A DNA stretch of 15,198 bases, taken from the NCBI GenBank assembly GCA_963643225.1, contig CAVIIX010000034.1, forward strand, positions 1 through 15,198, in the 5' to 3' direction. A program made the translations under genes and the position numbers. Below are positions 1 through 7,367 of the stretch, piece by piece (within the stretch, counting starts at the first letter, position 1; each line of letters begins with the position of its first letter). The stretch is from UBA1258 sp963643225 (lineage in GTDB: Bacteria; Bacillota; Clostridia; Lachnospirales; Lachnospiraceae). The notes under the pieces are model-generated. The model did not search any database. It saw only the letters and a program-made list of their open reading frames with translations, and was not told the origin of the DNA.

Positions 1-69
1 GTACATTTAGTCTTGTAATATTATGCTCTTTTTTGCCCAAAATTTGCTATTAAAATATCAAATGTGCAA

Positions 70-1479
70 CTATTGCCTATTTTTTGCGAAAACAAAGAAG
101 GCTGGTTTGGGCTCATAATTTTCATCAAACAGTAACGGCATCTGTGATAACCCTGTAGTATTGCCGCCTCCGATATTGCTTCTTGACTGAAGCCAGGAAT
201 AATTATCGGTGGTGCCCCAGAAGGTTATATTCGAGATATTCATGCTTTCATCACTGTTAGCACTTTTCATATAATAATAGAGCACGTTATAACGCTTCTT
301 AATTTTTTCATTTTCCTTTTCAGCATCAGTCCAGTCTGTTGTTTCCTTAATATCAAATTCGGTAAACTGAACGGAGCCAACTATTTTACAATATGCCTTA
401 ATCGTAGCGTATAATAAATCTCCGTCAGGTGAAGAAGTATCGTAGTGGCCCTGCATTCCCATTGCGGAAATTCTGGTGCCGACCCCCTTCTCTCCTTCTT
501 TTTCCTTTAATTCGGTTAAAAGCTCGATAATAGTAGCGCGCTTATTAAATACGCATTCGTTATAATCGTTATAATAAAGTTCCAAATCATTTGGAGCATA
601 TTTATTGGCATAAATAAAAGCATTTATTATGTATTCATTGCTTTCGTATACATGCCACCAGCTTGAATTGGATCCGTGTGTACTCTGGGACAAGGCTTCG
701 TCTGCGTTTTCAGCATCTGTTCTGTAGCCGCCCTTATCACTAACAGCTTCATTTACAACATCCCAGCCGTAAAATAAATCCTTATATTTGCTGTCTTCAC
801 CGGTGTAATAATTTAAAACCTTTGAAATGTACCACTCAAGGCGCTTATTCATGGTTTCTTTATCTGCATAGTCATTTGACTTTTTATAGTCTTCATGAAA
901 AAACCATTCAGGAGTCTGTGAATGCCACACAAGCACATGACCGCGCACCTTTATTTCTCTCTCCGGATTAGCTTCATTCCATTCAAGTACCTTGTCTAAA
1001 AGTTTGTTGGCTCTTGAAAAATTCATTTTAGGGACCAAAAGCTCTTCTCCGTTAAAGGTGACCGTTTCAGTGCCCGGGCAGGAATCATTGCTGTAATTAA
1101 ATAAGCAGTCAGGCTTTAATTCATTGCCAAGAGTGATGGCATTAAAATGTGTTGTAACAATTTCCCATACCTTTTCATCATCCGCCTCAGCGCTTGTAAC
1201 AGCACAGCCCACTCTGCAGCCTAATGTGTTCATTATTGAATCGCTTAATATAGGAACCTTAATCTCTTCTTTCACTTTAGTAGCATCCTCATTTACAGGT
1301 TGACTTTCTTCATCCGTTATTATATTTACGTCATCCTTTATATTAGTATTTATTTCTTCATTAATTTCATCTGAAACTGAAATTGAAGCGTCTGCATCCT
1401 TTTCTTTAGCACAAGAAGCAAGTATTAAAAGACTAATGACTAAAAGTAAATTTATCAGCAATTTGTATGTTTTTTTCAT
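70..1479 (-). CDS. GH10 endo-beta-1,4-xylanase, surface lipoprotein
   Basis: Cleaves internal beta-1,4 bonds of xylan outside the cell. The 469-residue product starts with a lipoprotein signal peptide (hydrophobic residues 7-21, lipobox LASC, lipidated Cys23), then an acidic low-complexity linker (about 24-75) that would hold the enzyme off the membrane. The GH10 barrel fills about 76-469. GH10 hallmarks are visible: NELKPD (119-124), RGHVLVWHSQTP (179-190), acid/base Glu244 in DVVNEAV, nucleophile Glu374 in QFTEFDI, and WGTTDNYSW (421-429). No carbohydrate-binding module or cell-wall anchor is seen. The ATG is supported by AGAGG a few bases upstream. It is transcribed alone, divergently from the AraC-type regulator, with a candidate regulator site in the shared gap. 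The GH10 assignment is near certain; membrane anchoring is inferred from the lipobox. Confidence 0.95.
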   Translation of the reverse strand: MKKTYKLLINLLLVISLLILASCAKEKDADASISVSDEINEEINTNIKDDVNIITDEESQPVNEDATKVKEEIKVPILSDSIMNTLGCRVGCAVTSAEADDEKVWEIVTTHFNAITLGNELKPDCLFNYSNDSCPGTETVTFNGEELLVPKMNFSRANKLLDKVLEWNEANPEREIKVRGHVLVWHSQTPEWFFHEDYKKSNDYADKETMNKRLEWYISKVLNYYTGEDSKYKDLFYGWDVVNEAVSDKGGYRTDAENADEALSQSTHGSNSSWWHVYESNEYIINAFIYANKYAPNDLELYYNDYNECVFNKRATIIELLTELKEKEGEKGVGTRISAMGMQGHYDTSSPDGDLLYATIKAYCKIVGSVQFTEFDIKETTDWTDAEKENEKIKKRYNVLYYYMKSANSDESMNISNITFWGTTDNYSWLQSRSNIGGGNTTGLSQMPLLFDENYEPKPAFFVFAKNRQ

Positions 1480-1525
1480 TTAATACCTCTTATTTTTAAG
1501 CATCTTGATTTCATTTAATACCTAA

Positions 1526-1554
1526 ATTCTATTTATTTTATGCTTTTAGCACAA
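1526..1554 (-). promoter_or_regulatory. Predicted promoter of the GH10 xylanase gene
   Basis: On the minus strand, a -35 like TTGTGC (1549-1554) and a -10 like TAGAAT (1526-1531) are separated by 17 bases, about 50 bases upstream of the GH10 start codon. Both boxes are imperfect, as expected for a promoter that needs an activator. The shared 12-bp candidate operator (1577-1588) lies just upstream of the -35. An alternative -10, TAAAAT at 1535-1540, has no good -35 partner. Confidence 0.4.
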
Positions 1555-1576
1555 CCTACCACGTGCTTAAAACTTC

Positions 1577-1588
1577 TCAAATTTTGCT
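1577..1588 (-). promoter_or_regulatory. Candidate AraC-type operator, GH10/araC gap
   Basis: The minus strand reads AGCAAAATTTGA, identical over 12 bases to a site upstream of the GH8 operon (7231-7242). A weaker GCAAAG half-site lies at 1605-1610, 23 bases away. The site is upstream of the proposed GH10 -35 and overlaps the -35 area of the divergent regulator promoter, so it could serve both activation of GH10 and autoregulation. Binding by the neighbouring AraC protein is inferred from position and repetition only. Confidence 0.4.
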
Positions 1589-1616
1589 TTTATTTTTTCT
1601 TATTCTTTGCTATAGT
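1588..1616 (+). promoter_or_regulatory. Predicted extended -10 promoter of the AraC-type regulator
   Basis: TGCTATAGT at 1608-1616 is an extended -10 element (TG-n-TATAGT). The -35 position 17 bases upstream (1588-1593) is poor (TTTTAT), which an extended -10 tolerates. The start codon follows about 50 bases downstream. Confidence 0.4.
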
Positions 1617-1626
1617 TTAATAAAGG

Positions 1627-1644
1627 TAAGTTATCTGTAACTTA
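1627..1644 (+). promoter_or_regulatory. Perfect inverted repeat in the regulator leader
   Basis: TAAGTTA, loop TCTG, TAACTTA: a 7-bp perfect inverted repeat starting about 10 bases after the proposed -10 of the regulator promoter. It could be a dimeric operator or a weak hairpin in the 5' leader. There is no T-run, so it is not a terminator. The ribosome binding site (GGGGAG, 1657-1662) lies beyond it. Confidence 0.35.
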
Positions 1645-1667
1645 ACAAAAGTTTATGGGGAGTAAAA

Positions 1668-2609
1668 ATGTCACTAATTAAGGATTTTAAAGAAGACTTT
1701 AACTATTATCAGATTAACGGCGATTACAACGGAAGAAAATTAAAGGACAAAGAAGAGCTTGTGTCCTTCCACATCAATACGTCTCACCGTATATGGATGA
1801 ACGAACAGACTGATTCCTACGAGCCTCACTGGCATACTGCCATGGAAATAGTTAATCCAGTTGAAAATTATTATGATGTAAAGGTTAACGGTGAGTCATA
1901 TCATTTAAATGTTGGGGATATTATAATAATACCTCCCGGTGAAGTGCATGAAATGATTGCTCCGACTACAGGCAAACGTTTCATTTATTTATTCAACATT
2001 TCTTTAATAAGCAAATTAAAAGGCTTTGCAGGTATTCAGTCTATACTCTCACGACCTCTTCATATTACAAGGGAAGAATTCCCTAAAATTTACGAGGATA
2101 TATATTCCATTCTTTTGCAGATACGTAATGAATATTTTACCAATAATGAATATGCCGAGCTTACCATTCAGTCCCTTTTATTAAACATGTTTGTAAAAAT
2201 CGGTAATAACCATAATAATGCTGAAGAACTCTTTCCAAATGTTCGTCTCTATAAGCAAAAGGAATACGTACAAAAATTTAACCAGGCACTTGAATATATA
2301 GACTCCCACTACATGGAGGACGTAACCTTAGAAGAGGTTGCAGATAACGTCGGCTTTTCAAAATATCATTTTTCAAGGCTGTTTAAGCAGTACACAAATT
2401 ACACCTTTTGCGATTATTTAACCTACAGACGCATTAAGGTAGCTGAAGATTATCTTGCAAGCCCCGATTATTCTGTTACGGAAGTGGCAATGCAGGCAGG
2501 TTTTTCATCTATTTCTACTTTTAACAGGCTCTTTAAACAGCAAAAGGGCTGTACCCCAAGCGAATACAGAAGCAAAAATCCAACAGCAAAAAAACGTTCT
2601 TTTGTATAG
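1668..2609 (+). CDS. AraC-family transcriptional regulator with N-terminal cupin sensor
   Basis: Probable local regulator of xylan genes, 313 residues. The N-terminal half is a sugar-sensing cupin: EPHWHTAMEI (about 53-62) and GDIIIIPPGEVHEM (about 83-96) give the usual His/Glu pattern. The C-terminal hundred residues form the double helix-turn-helix of the AraC family: first HTH in VTLEEVADNVGFSKYHFSRLF, second in SVTEVAMQAGFSSISTFNRLF, ending with the family signature GCTPSEYR. The start is supported by GGGGAG six bases upstream of the ATG. It sits between the GH10 gene and the GH8-SGNH-GH43 operon, both preceded by the same 12-bp motif, which makes it their likely activator. The inducer (xylose or a xylo-oligosaccharide) is a guess from context. 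Confidence 0.92.
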   Translation: MSLIKDFKEDFNYYQINGDYNGRKLKDKEELVSFHINTSHRIWMNEQTDSYEPHWHTAMEIVNPVENYYDVKVNGESYHLNVGDIIIIPPGEVHEMIAPTTGKRFIYLFNISLISKLKGFAGIQSILSRPLHITREEFPKIYEDIYSILLQIRNEYFTNNEYAELTIQSLLLNMFVKIGNNHNNAEELFPNVRLYKQKEYVQKFNQALEYIDSHYMEDVTLEEVADNVGFSKYHFSRLFKQYTNYTFCDYLTYRRIKVAEDYLASPDYSVTEVAMQAGFSSISTFNRLFKQQKGCTPSEYRSKNPTAKKRSFV

Positions 2610-2616
2610 ACAAGGA

Positions 2617-2631
2617 TATTCGCAGTCTGCT
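2617..2631. repeat. Dispersed short repeat, copy A
   Basis: TATTCGCAGTCTGCT, one of three copies of TATTCGCARTCYGCT in this window (others at 5992-6006 and 7252-7266), all in the same orientation and all in gaps. This copy begins 7 bases after the stop codon of the AraC regulator. Similarity to copy B continues weakly for about 15 more bases (a shared CTTGC). It may be a degraded REP-like element; the function is unknown. Confidence 0.5.
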
Positions 2632-2650
2632 TCTCTACTTGCGCTTTTGT

Positions 2651-2678
2651 AAAAAGGAAGCCCTAAGGCTTCCTTTTT
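2651..2678. terminator. Bidirectional terminator between regulator and GH43 operon
   Basis: A perfect 12-bp stem (2651-2662 with 2667-2678) and the 4-base loop CTAA. The stem ends in an A-run on one side and a T-run on the other, so it can end transcription from both the AraC gene (plus) and the GH8-SGNH-GH43 operon (minus). It directly abuts the GH43 stop codon. Confidence 0.93.
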
Positions 2679-2680
2679 AT

Positions 2681-4231
2681 TTATGCATCATAATGATATT
2701 TAAAATCTGTAAATACTGCGCTTCCGCCTGACTTTTTTGTTGAATAAATAAACAGTCCAAATCTTGCTCCGCAGAAATGATCAAGCCTGAATTTAAGATT
2801 ATGGTGCCCGCCAAAATGTACGAATTTTTTATCCTTTAAATAGTAAAAATCCGCTGTATCCTTTAAATCTTCAAAATTTACTTTTATTAAAAATGTAACC
2901 TGAGGAGACTGAATTCTTACCTTTTCAGTAACAGTGCCGGGCATGTAATCAGTTGCCTGATAGTCGCCTGTATATTTATCATCGTTTCTTTCGATTTTAA
3001 CTAAATAATAATCGCCTGTTTCTTTTGTAATGCCGATAAGCCCATACATTCCCTGAAATGCAGTTATGCCTGCAACGTCACCCTCATTGATTTCTGAAGC
3101 ATCTACCGTAACCTCTGAAGAGGAATAAGGGAACATGCATCTTTGTGTCAAAATATTTTTAGCATGTGTTACATTCGTACAGATTTTATCCGTTGTTATC
3201 TTAAGCCCGTTTTCAGGAAGAAGCTCCCAAAGTGAAGCATCCGGAAAATGATTCCACTGCCACTGAAGCTTAAGCTTTTTATTTTCGTTATATTCAAAAT
3301 TATCAGATGTAAATAAATTCTCGTATCTGTAATAGGGACGGCTTGAAGCTATTTCCATGTACTTTGGCACTTTCCCGCTTATGCCAAATACAGGTCTGTC
3401 TCCTTTCCAGGTGACCGGTACCAAAACAGGAATTCTTCCAACTGCACCATTATCCCTGAAAAGCATTGCATACCATTTGCCTGCAGGAGTATCCACAATG
3501 CCTCCCTGAGCTACACCCTGATTAAAGAATCCGCCGTCATCATCAAGCACATCACCGCCTGTAAATTCAGACTCTAAAGAATCTGCCATAAGGCACACCT
3601 GTGTGCGTCTTTTATTGCCAAATCCCGGCCAGTGTATCATAAACAAATAATATTTTCCGTTTATTTTATAAATGTGTGAGCCTTCATACCCAAGAGTATA
3701 TTCAGGATCATCAACAGCAATAATTCTGTTTAACCCGTTTTCTTTAGGCCCCTTTAAATCCTTATCAAGCTCCAGCAAATGAATTTCCCTGTTACCATAT
3801 ACAATGTACACCCTGTCATCATCATCAAATAAAAGTGAACAATCATGGTAAAAGCCCTGAATAGTGTTTCTTTCCCAGGGGCCTTCAATTGTATCTGCCG
3901 TAAAAAGAAAAGTTATTCCCGGATTACGGTGGCTTACAAAGGCCACATAAAATTTACCCTTATGGTAACGCATAGACGGCGCCCACATACCGGCACCGTA
4001 ATTGGTAGCCTCTAATTCAAGTCGTTCATTGGGAGTCCTGTCAAGATCTGTAAAAATATAAGTCACAAGTTCCCAGTTTGCCAAATCATAGGAACGTAAA
4101 ATAGCACCACCCGGCAGAAAATGCATGGTTGTGGAGCACATATAATAGGTATCCCCTACCCTGATAACGTCAGGATCCGGATAATCGCTTTTTGTAACAG
4201 GATTAATGTCAAAATCTCTCATTTTTTTCAC
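2681..4231 (-). CDS. GH43 beta-xylosidase/alpha-L-arabinofuranosidase, intracellular
   Basis: Removes xylose (or arabinose side chains) from the non-reducing end of xylo-oligosaccharides in the cytoplasm; no signal peptide is present. The five-bladed GH43 propeller covers about 10-310. Candidate catalytic residues are general base Asp19 (YPDPDVIR), pKa modulator Asp130 (YHDCSL) and general acid Glu183 (GYEGSHIYK). The stretch FFNQGVAQGGIVDTPAGKWY and GRIPVLVPVTW are typical of this family. About 330-516 is a beta-sandwich C-terminal domain of the kind that closes the active site in beta-xylosidases. The start is preceded by AAAGGTG. It is last in the leftward operon, 27 bases after the SGNH stop. 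The exact substrate (xylosidase versus arabinofuranosidase) cannot be set from sequence. Confidence 0.92.
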   Translation of the reverse strand: MKKMRDFDINPVTKSDYPDPDVIRVGDTYYMCSTTMHFLPGGAILRSYDLANWELVTYIFTDLDRTPNERLELEATNYGAGMWAPSMRYHKGKFYVAFVSHRNPGITFLFTADTIEGPWERNTIQGFYHDCSLLFDDDDRVYIVYGNREIHLLELDKDLKGPKENGLNRIIAVDDPEYTLGYEGSHIYKINGKYYLFMIHWPGFGNKRRTQVCLMADSLESEFTGGDVLDDDGGFFNQGVAQGGIVDTPAGKWYAMLFRDNGAVGRIPVLVPVTWKGDRPVFGISGKVPKYMEIASSRPYYRYENLFTSDNFEYNENKKLKLQWQWNHFPDASLWELLPENGLKITTDKICTNVTHAKNILTQRCMFPYSSSEVTVDASEINEGDVAGITAFQGMYGLIGITKETGDYYLVKIERNDDKYTGDYQATDYMPGTVTEKVRIQSPQVTFLIKVNFEDLKDTADFYYLKDKKFVHFGGHHNLKFRLDHFCGARFGLFIYSTKKSGGSAVFTDFKYHYDA

Positions 4232-4258
4232 CTTTAAAAGCCATAAGCTGAAATAAGA

Positions 4259-5968
4259 TTATTTAATAACCCCAAATCCCAATAAAGTAAAGTTTTTGTT
4301 TTTATCAGGCACTACCTCAATGTGTCTTAATTTCTTTTCCTGTTTTCTGAATACTATAACAGGGTCGCAATGAGTCCAGCCTACGTCTCTGGGATTTAAA
4401 TTGAGGGTTTCAACGCCATCAACGTAAACCTTTGCTATTCCGTCGTTATTGCTGGCTGAATCTTTAAATATGATCAAAAGAGCGCTGCATTCAATATCCA
4501 TTTTAAAGGATACGCCTTCTCTTCCTTCAATTCCTCTGTATTGCCAGTTAAAAGGAAATTCAGGGGTTCCCTTTAAATCAAGATTTCTTTCTACATATTG
4601 AAGCTCTGTGTCTGTATCAGTAAAATCACCTGCATCGATTTTTGCATCAAGAATATTATTTTTATCAAGCAAAATTACAGTTTCAAATTCCTTATCAAAA
4701 AATGGCTTAATATTGTCGACGTCAATATCCTTATTATCATATGGAGAATTATCTGTCACCTTAAATAAATTAATAAGACCGTCAGCCATAATGGTGTGGC
4801 CTGTATTTGTGGGATGGTAACAGTCATAAAAATATTGATTTTTTGATACTACCTTTTCATCACCCTTTTTGTTAAACTGTGGCACAACAGAATCAAAGGT
4901 GCTAACCATCGGAAGGTCTAAAGTGTAGCCTACCGGTTTTAGACGTTCCTGTAAATTCCAGTCATTTGAAAATACCGCAAATAAAAGAATCACCGCAGGT
5001 GCACCCTTTGAATTTAAAATCTTACGGGTAAGAGCTTCAAAGCATTCACCCTTTGTTTCATCCCCTTCATCGTTAACCGCAAATTCAACAATTACAACAT
5101 CAGGCGTAATATTACCCTCATCGCATACATCTCTTTCGTATCTTAACATTCCAAGCTCTGAAGGAGTACCGCCCACACCTGCCTTTACATAATGAACGTT
5201 TCCATCGTATTTGCAGCCTGCCAAATCGCAGAAGCCCTTAAAAGCCTTATAGGCATAGCATTCAGTATTAATGGGAATAGCCCCTGCGCCCTGGGTTATG
5301 GAGCCTCCTATAAAAGCAACTGTAGTATCTTCGCCTCTTCTTGCTTTATCTATTGCCTTCTTTAATCGAACATTGTTGCCTAAATTCATCAAAGATTTTT
5401 TTATCATGTTTTGATATTTTAATGAATTAAAATCAACAGGATTTTCATCCTCTTCAAGAGGAGCAGTAAAACCGTCCTGTAAATAAAGTCTCACTGTAGC
5501 CTTGCCTAAAGCTCCGGCTTTTTTAAATACAAAACGAATCTGACCGATTAAATCGTCATCATCGGACCATTCAACCTCAGATAAATCTATAATCTTTTCA
5601 AAATTATCTCCTGTTACCTCAGCCTTAATTAAGGTACCAGAACCATATAAGTCTGTCTTTCCGTACATCTGAAATACAAATTCAACAGGCTCTGAATCTT
5701 CCGTTTCAACGCTTACTCCGATAGAATGTACAAGCTTTTTAAAGGAAGCTGTTTCTTTAAGCATGGAAATAACAGACTCATCTGTCATATTACCCACAAG
5801 CCTTGCAGCATCCATTATTCTTCCATCGTTTTCATAAATAAACTGAATTCCGGTACCATCCTTTTGAGGAGAGCCTGCGATGGCTTTGTTTTTCATTATG
5901 GAGAAAAAAGGTCTCTTTTTTGTAGGGTCTTTAGGTGCCTTAGGGCCTGCCTTGGCAGTCGTATTCAT
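4259..5968 (-). CDS. Intracellular SGNH-hydrolase esterase, probable acetyl-xylooligosaccharide esterase
   Basis: A 569-residue multidomain hydrolase. The central SGNH domain (about 195-405) has block I GGSIT with nucleophile Ser223, block II Gly in GVGGT (264-268), block III EFAVND with Asn299, and block V DCYHP with Asp382 and His385. It is flanked by two predicted beta-sandwich regions, about 40-175 and 420-569, the latter of a kind often seen in carbohydrate-active esterases. There is no signal peptide; the first 20 residues are Lys/Pro-rich. AGAGGA lies six bases before the ATG. It lies between GH8 and GH43 genes (gaps 50 and 27 bases), so the inferred role is removing acetyl groups that would block those enzymes. 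SGNH fold is certain; acetyl-xylan specificity rests on context. Confidence 0.85.
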   Translation of the reverse strand: MNTTAKAGPKAPKDPTKKRPFFSIMKNKAIAGSPQKDGTGIQFIYENDGRIMDAARLVGNMTDESVISMLKETASFKKLVHSIGVSVETEDSEPVEFVFQMYGKTDLYGSGTLIKAEVTGDNFEKIIDLSEVEWSDDDDLIGQIRFVFKKAGALGKATVRLYLQDGFTAPLEEDENPVDFNSLKYQNMIKKSLMNLGNNVRLKKAIDKARRGEDTTVAFIGGSITQGAGAIPINTECYAYKAFKGFCDLAGCKYDGNVHYVKAGVGGTPSELGMLRYERDVCDEGNITPDVVIVEFAVNDEGDETKGECFEALTRKILNSKGAPAVILLFAVFSNDWNLQERLKPVGYTLDLPMVSTFDSVVPQFNKKGDEKVVSKNQYFYDCYHPTNTGHTIMADGLINLFKVTDNSPYDNKDIDVDNIKPFFDKEFETVILLDKNNILDAKIDAGDFTDTDTELQYVERNLDLKGTPEFPFNWQYRGIEGREGVSFKMDIECSALLIIFKDSASNNDGIAKVYVDGVETLNLNPRDVGWTHCDPVIVFRKQEKKLRHIEVVPDKNKNFTLLGFGVIK

Positions 5969-5991
5969 ATAAAATCCTCTTTAGTCAATGC

Positions 5992-6006
5992 TATTCGCAA
6001 TCTGCT
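5992..6006. repeat. Dispersed short repeat, copy B
   Basis: TATTCGCAATCTGCT in the 50-base gap between the GH8 stop codon and the SGNH start, inside the operon transcript. It matches copy A (2617-2631) at 14 of 15 positions and copy C (7252-7266) at 14 of 15. Confidence 0.5.
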
Positions 6007-6018
6007 GTGCTGCTTGCT

Positions 6019-7146
6019 TTAATAAATTCTGTAGTTTCCGCTTAATGCTAAAAACGCAAAGAAATATAAGCAGTTATCGTAATATCTTCTGTTGCCTTTA
6101 CGTAAAGGCGTATTAAAAAATGTTTTTACCCATTCTTTTGATAAATCATTTAATTCGGAAGCAAGAACGCTTTCTGCAACAGTTGCGGTAATTGCAACCG
6201 GGTGAAGCGCTAACTCACCTGCAATTCGACCGTCCACTTCATAAATATGATATGTACCCTTTTTCATATCCTCATACAAAAATTTCTGTATGTTTTCAGA
6301 AGCCCTGCACTGGCCTTTTTCTACATTAAACCATGAATAGTCTAATCCTATATTTGCAACGGTTCTGTAGGAATCTGAATAAAACCAGTCATGACGGTCT
6401 GTTGTCCAGGATAAAGGACGTGACATAGGTGAGCCGTCAAACTCAGCGTATTCAGCACTGAAACCTGTTTTTTCATGGCAGGCTCTTGCAAGATATTCGC
6501 GGCTTACATCAGCTGCCTTTTTCCAAAATTCCGAATCCTCTTCATAACCCCATTTTGAAAATAGTTCATAAAAATGAGGAAGATGATAGGAAGGGTCCGT
6601 AAAATCTATACCCGGCACAAATAAAATTTCGTAATTATCATTATTCATCATTGGAGTTCCGACACGGCCGTCACTTCCTTTGTGTATCATAGCCTTTAAT
6701 ATTTCTTTTGCTTCAAAAGAATAATTAAAGATGCCCTCTCCGTCTCCCCACCTGTGGGATGCAAAGAATAAAGCAAGGGCAAAATATTCTTCACCGTCAG
6801 GAGCAGGACCGTCAGCATTTTTATTGCCGTTTAAAGCACAGCTCCAGGCAAAATAGCCTTCGTTAAAGCCTGCGTCCATGTACATGTAGGTCTTGGCCCA
6901 TTTCCAGATGCGGTCAAATTCCTCCTTCATGTCCAACTGAACGCACAGCATCATGCCGTAAGACATGCCTTCGGTTCTGGCATCGTTATTGCCCGTATCT
7001 ACTATGTAGCCTAAATCCTCTCCGACAGCCTCATATACTCTGTCAGGGCCATAAAAATATTCCTGTTTTATTTCTTCCAGACGCTTGTTAATTAAGTCTT
7101 CGCTTATACCGATTTCCTTAAAAACGTTTCTGTAATTTTTATTCAT
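6019..7146 (-). CDS. GH8 reducing-end xylose-releasing exo-oligoxylanase (Rex)
   Basis: Releases xylose from the reducing end of xylo-oligosaccharides in the cytoplasm. The 375 residues and absence of a signal peptide fit intracellular Rex enzymes (family about 380-390). The (alpha/alpha)6 barrel shows the general acid Glu59 in NDARTEGMSYGMM, Asp117 in APDGEEYFA, and the probable base Asp258 in WFYSDSYR; spacing matches characterised Rex proteins. His315 in ELALHPVAITA probably corresponds to the loop histidine that restricts Rex to exo action at the reducing end. The ATG follows GGTGG. It is first in the operon with the SGNH esterase and GH43. The 12-bp candidate operator lies 85-96 bases upstream. 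Rex rather than an endo-acting GH8 is favoured by the missing secretion signal and by the neighbours. Confidence 0.92.
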   Translation of the reverse strand: MNKNYRNVFKEIGISEDLINKRLEEIKQEYFYGPDRVYEAVGEDLGYIVDTGNNDARTEGMSYGMMLCVQLDMKEEFDRIWKWAKTYMYMDAGFNEGYFAWSCALNGNKNADGPAPDGEEYFALALFFASHRWGDGEGIFNYSFEAKEILKAMIHKGSDGRVGTPMMNNDNYEILFVPGIDFTDPSYHLPHFYELFSKWGYEEDSEFWKKAADVSREYLARACHEKTGFSAEYAEFDGSPMSRPLSWTTDRHDWFYSDSYRTVANIGLDYSWFNVEKGQCRASENIQKFLYEDMKKGTYHIYEVDGRIAGELALHPVAITATVAESVLASELNDLSKEWVKTFFNTPLRKGNRRYYDNCLYFFAFLALSGNYRIY

Positions 7147-7212
7147 AATAATCCACCATTATCAGTTAAACTTTGTTTCATGATATCTTAATAAAAAATA
7201 GTATTCTCTTTA

Positions 7213-7242
7213 CATTTTGCCAAAAAGTAATCAAATTTTGCT
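7213..7242 (-). promoter_or_regulatory. Candidate AraC operator with two half-sites upstream of the GH8 operon
   Basis: On the minus strand AGCAAAATTTGA (7231-7242) is followed by GGCAAAATG (7213-7221). The two GCAAAA cores begin 21 bases apart, two DNA turns, as is common for AraC-family direct repeats. The distal half is identical over 12 bases to the site at 1577-1588. The proximal half borders the -35 region of the operon promoter; possible -10s are TATCAT (7180-7185) or TATTAA (7188-7193), both with poor -35 boxes, consistent with activator dependence. Confidence 0.45.
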
Positions 7243-7251
7243 CATAAATGA

Positions 7252-7266
7252 TATTCGCAATCCGCT
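7252..7266. repeat. Dispersed short repeat, copy C
   Basis: TATTCGCAATCCGCT, the third copy of TATTCGCARTCYGCT, upstream of the GH8 operon promoter. Here it continues into a small hairpin (TCGC, loop TAAG, GCGA at 7267-7278) and a GC-richer stretch (to about 7318) unlike the AT-rich surroundings. This suggests a longer intergenic element of which copies A and B are shorter remnants. Confidence 0.45.
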
Positions 7267-7320
7267 TCGCTAAGGCGACATATACCTTATACGCGAGTGC
7301 GCATCATAGGCACGTAGTGA

Positions 7321-7367
7321 CTTTTTACCTATATGAAATTGAAACGCTTTCATATATAGTAAAAAAG
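7321..7367. repeat. Long interrupted hairpin with cre-like core
   Basis: Two stacked stems: outer CTTTTTAC (7321-7328) with GTAAAAAAG (7359-7367, one bulged A), inner TATATGAAA (7330-7338) with TTTCATATA (7348-7356), 9-base loop. A second inverted repeat, TGAAACGCTTTCA (7340-7352), is nested within it and resembles a LacI/CcpA-type operator, though one base short of the CcpA cre consensus. The right arm overlaps the adjoining terminator stem, so the two structures exclude each other. Confidence 0.45.

Noticed and set aside
7340..7352. A true CcpA cre site
   Set aside because: The dyad TGAAACGCTTTCA has an odd centre and is one base short of the cre consensus, so it is kept only as cre-like.
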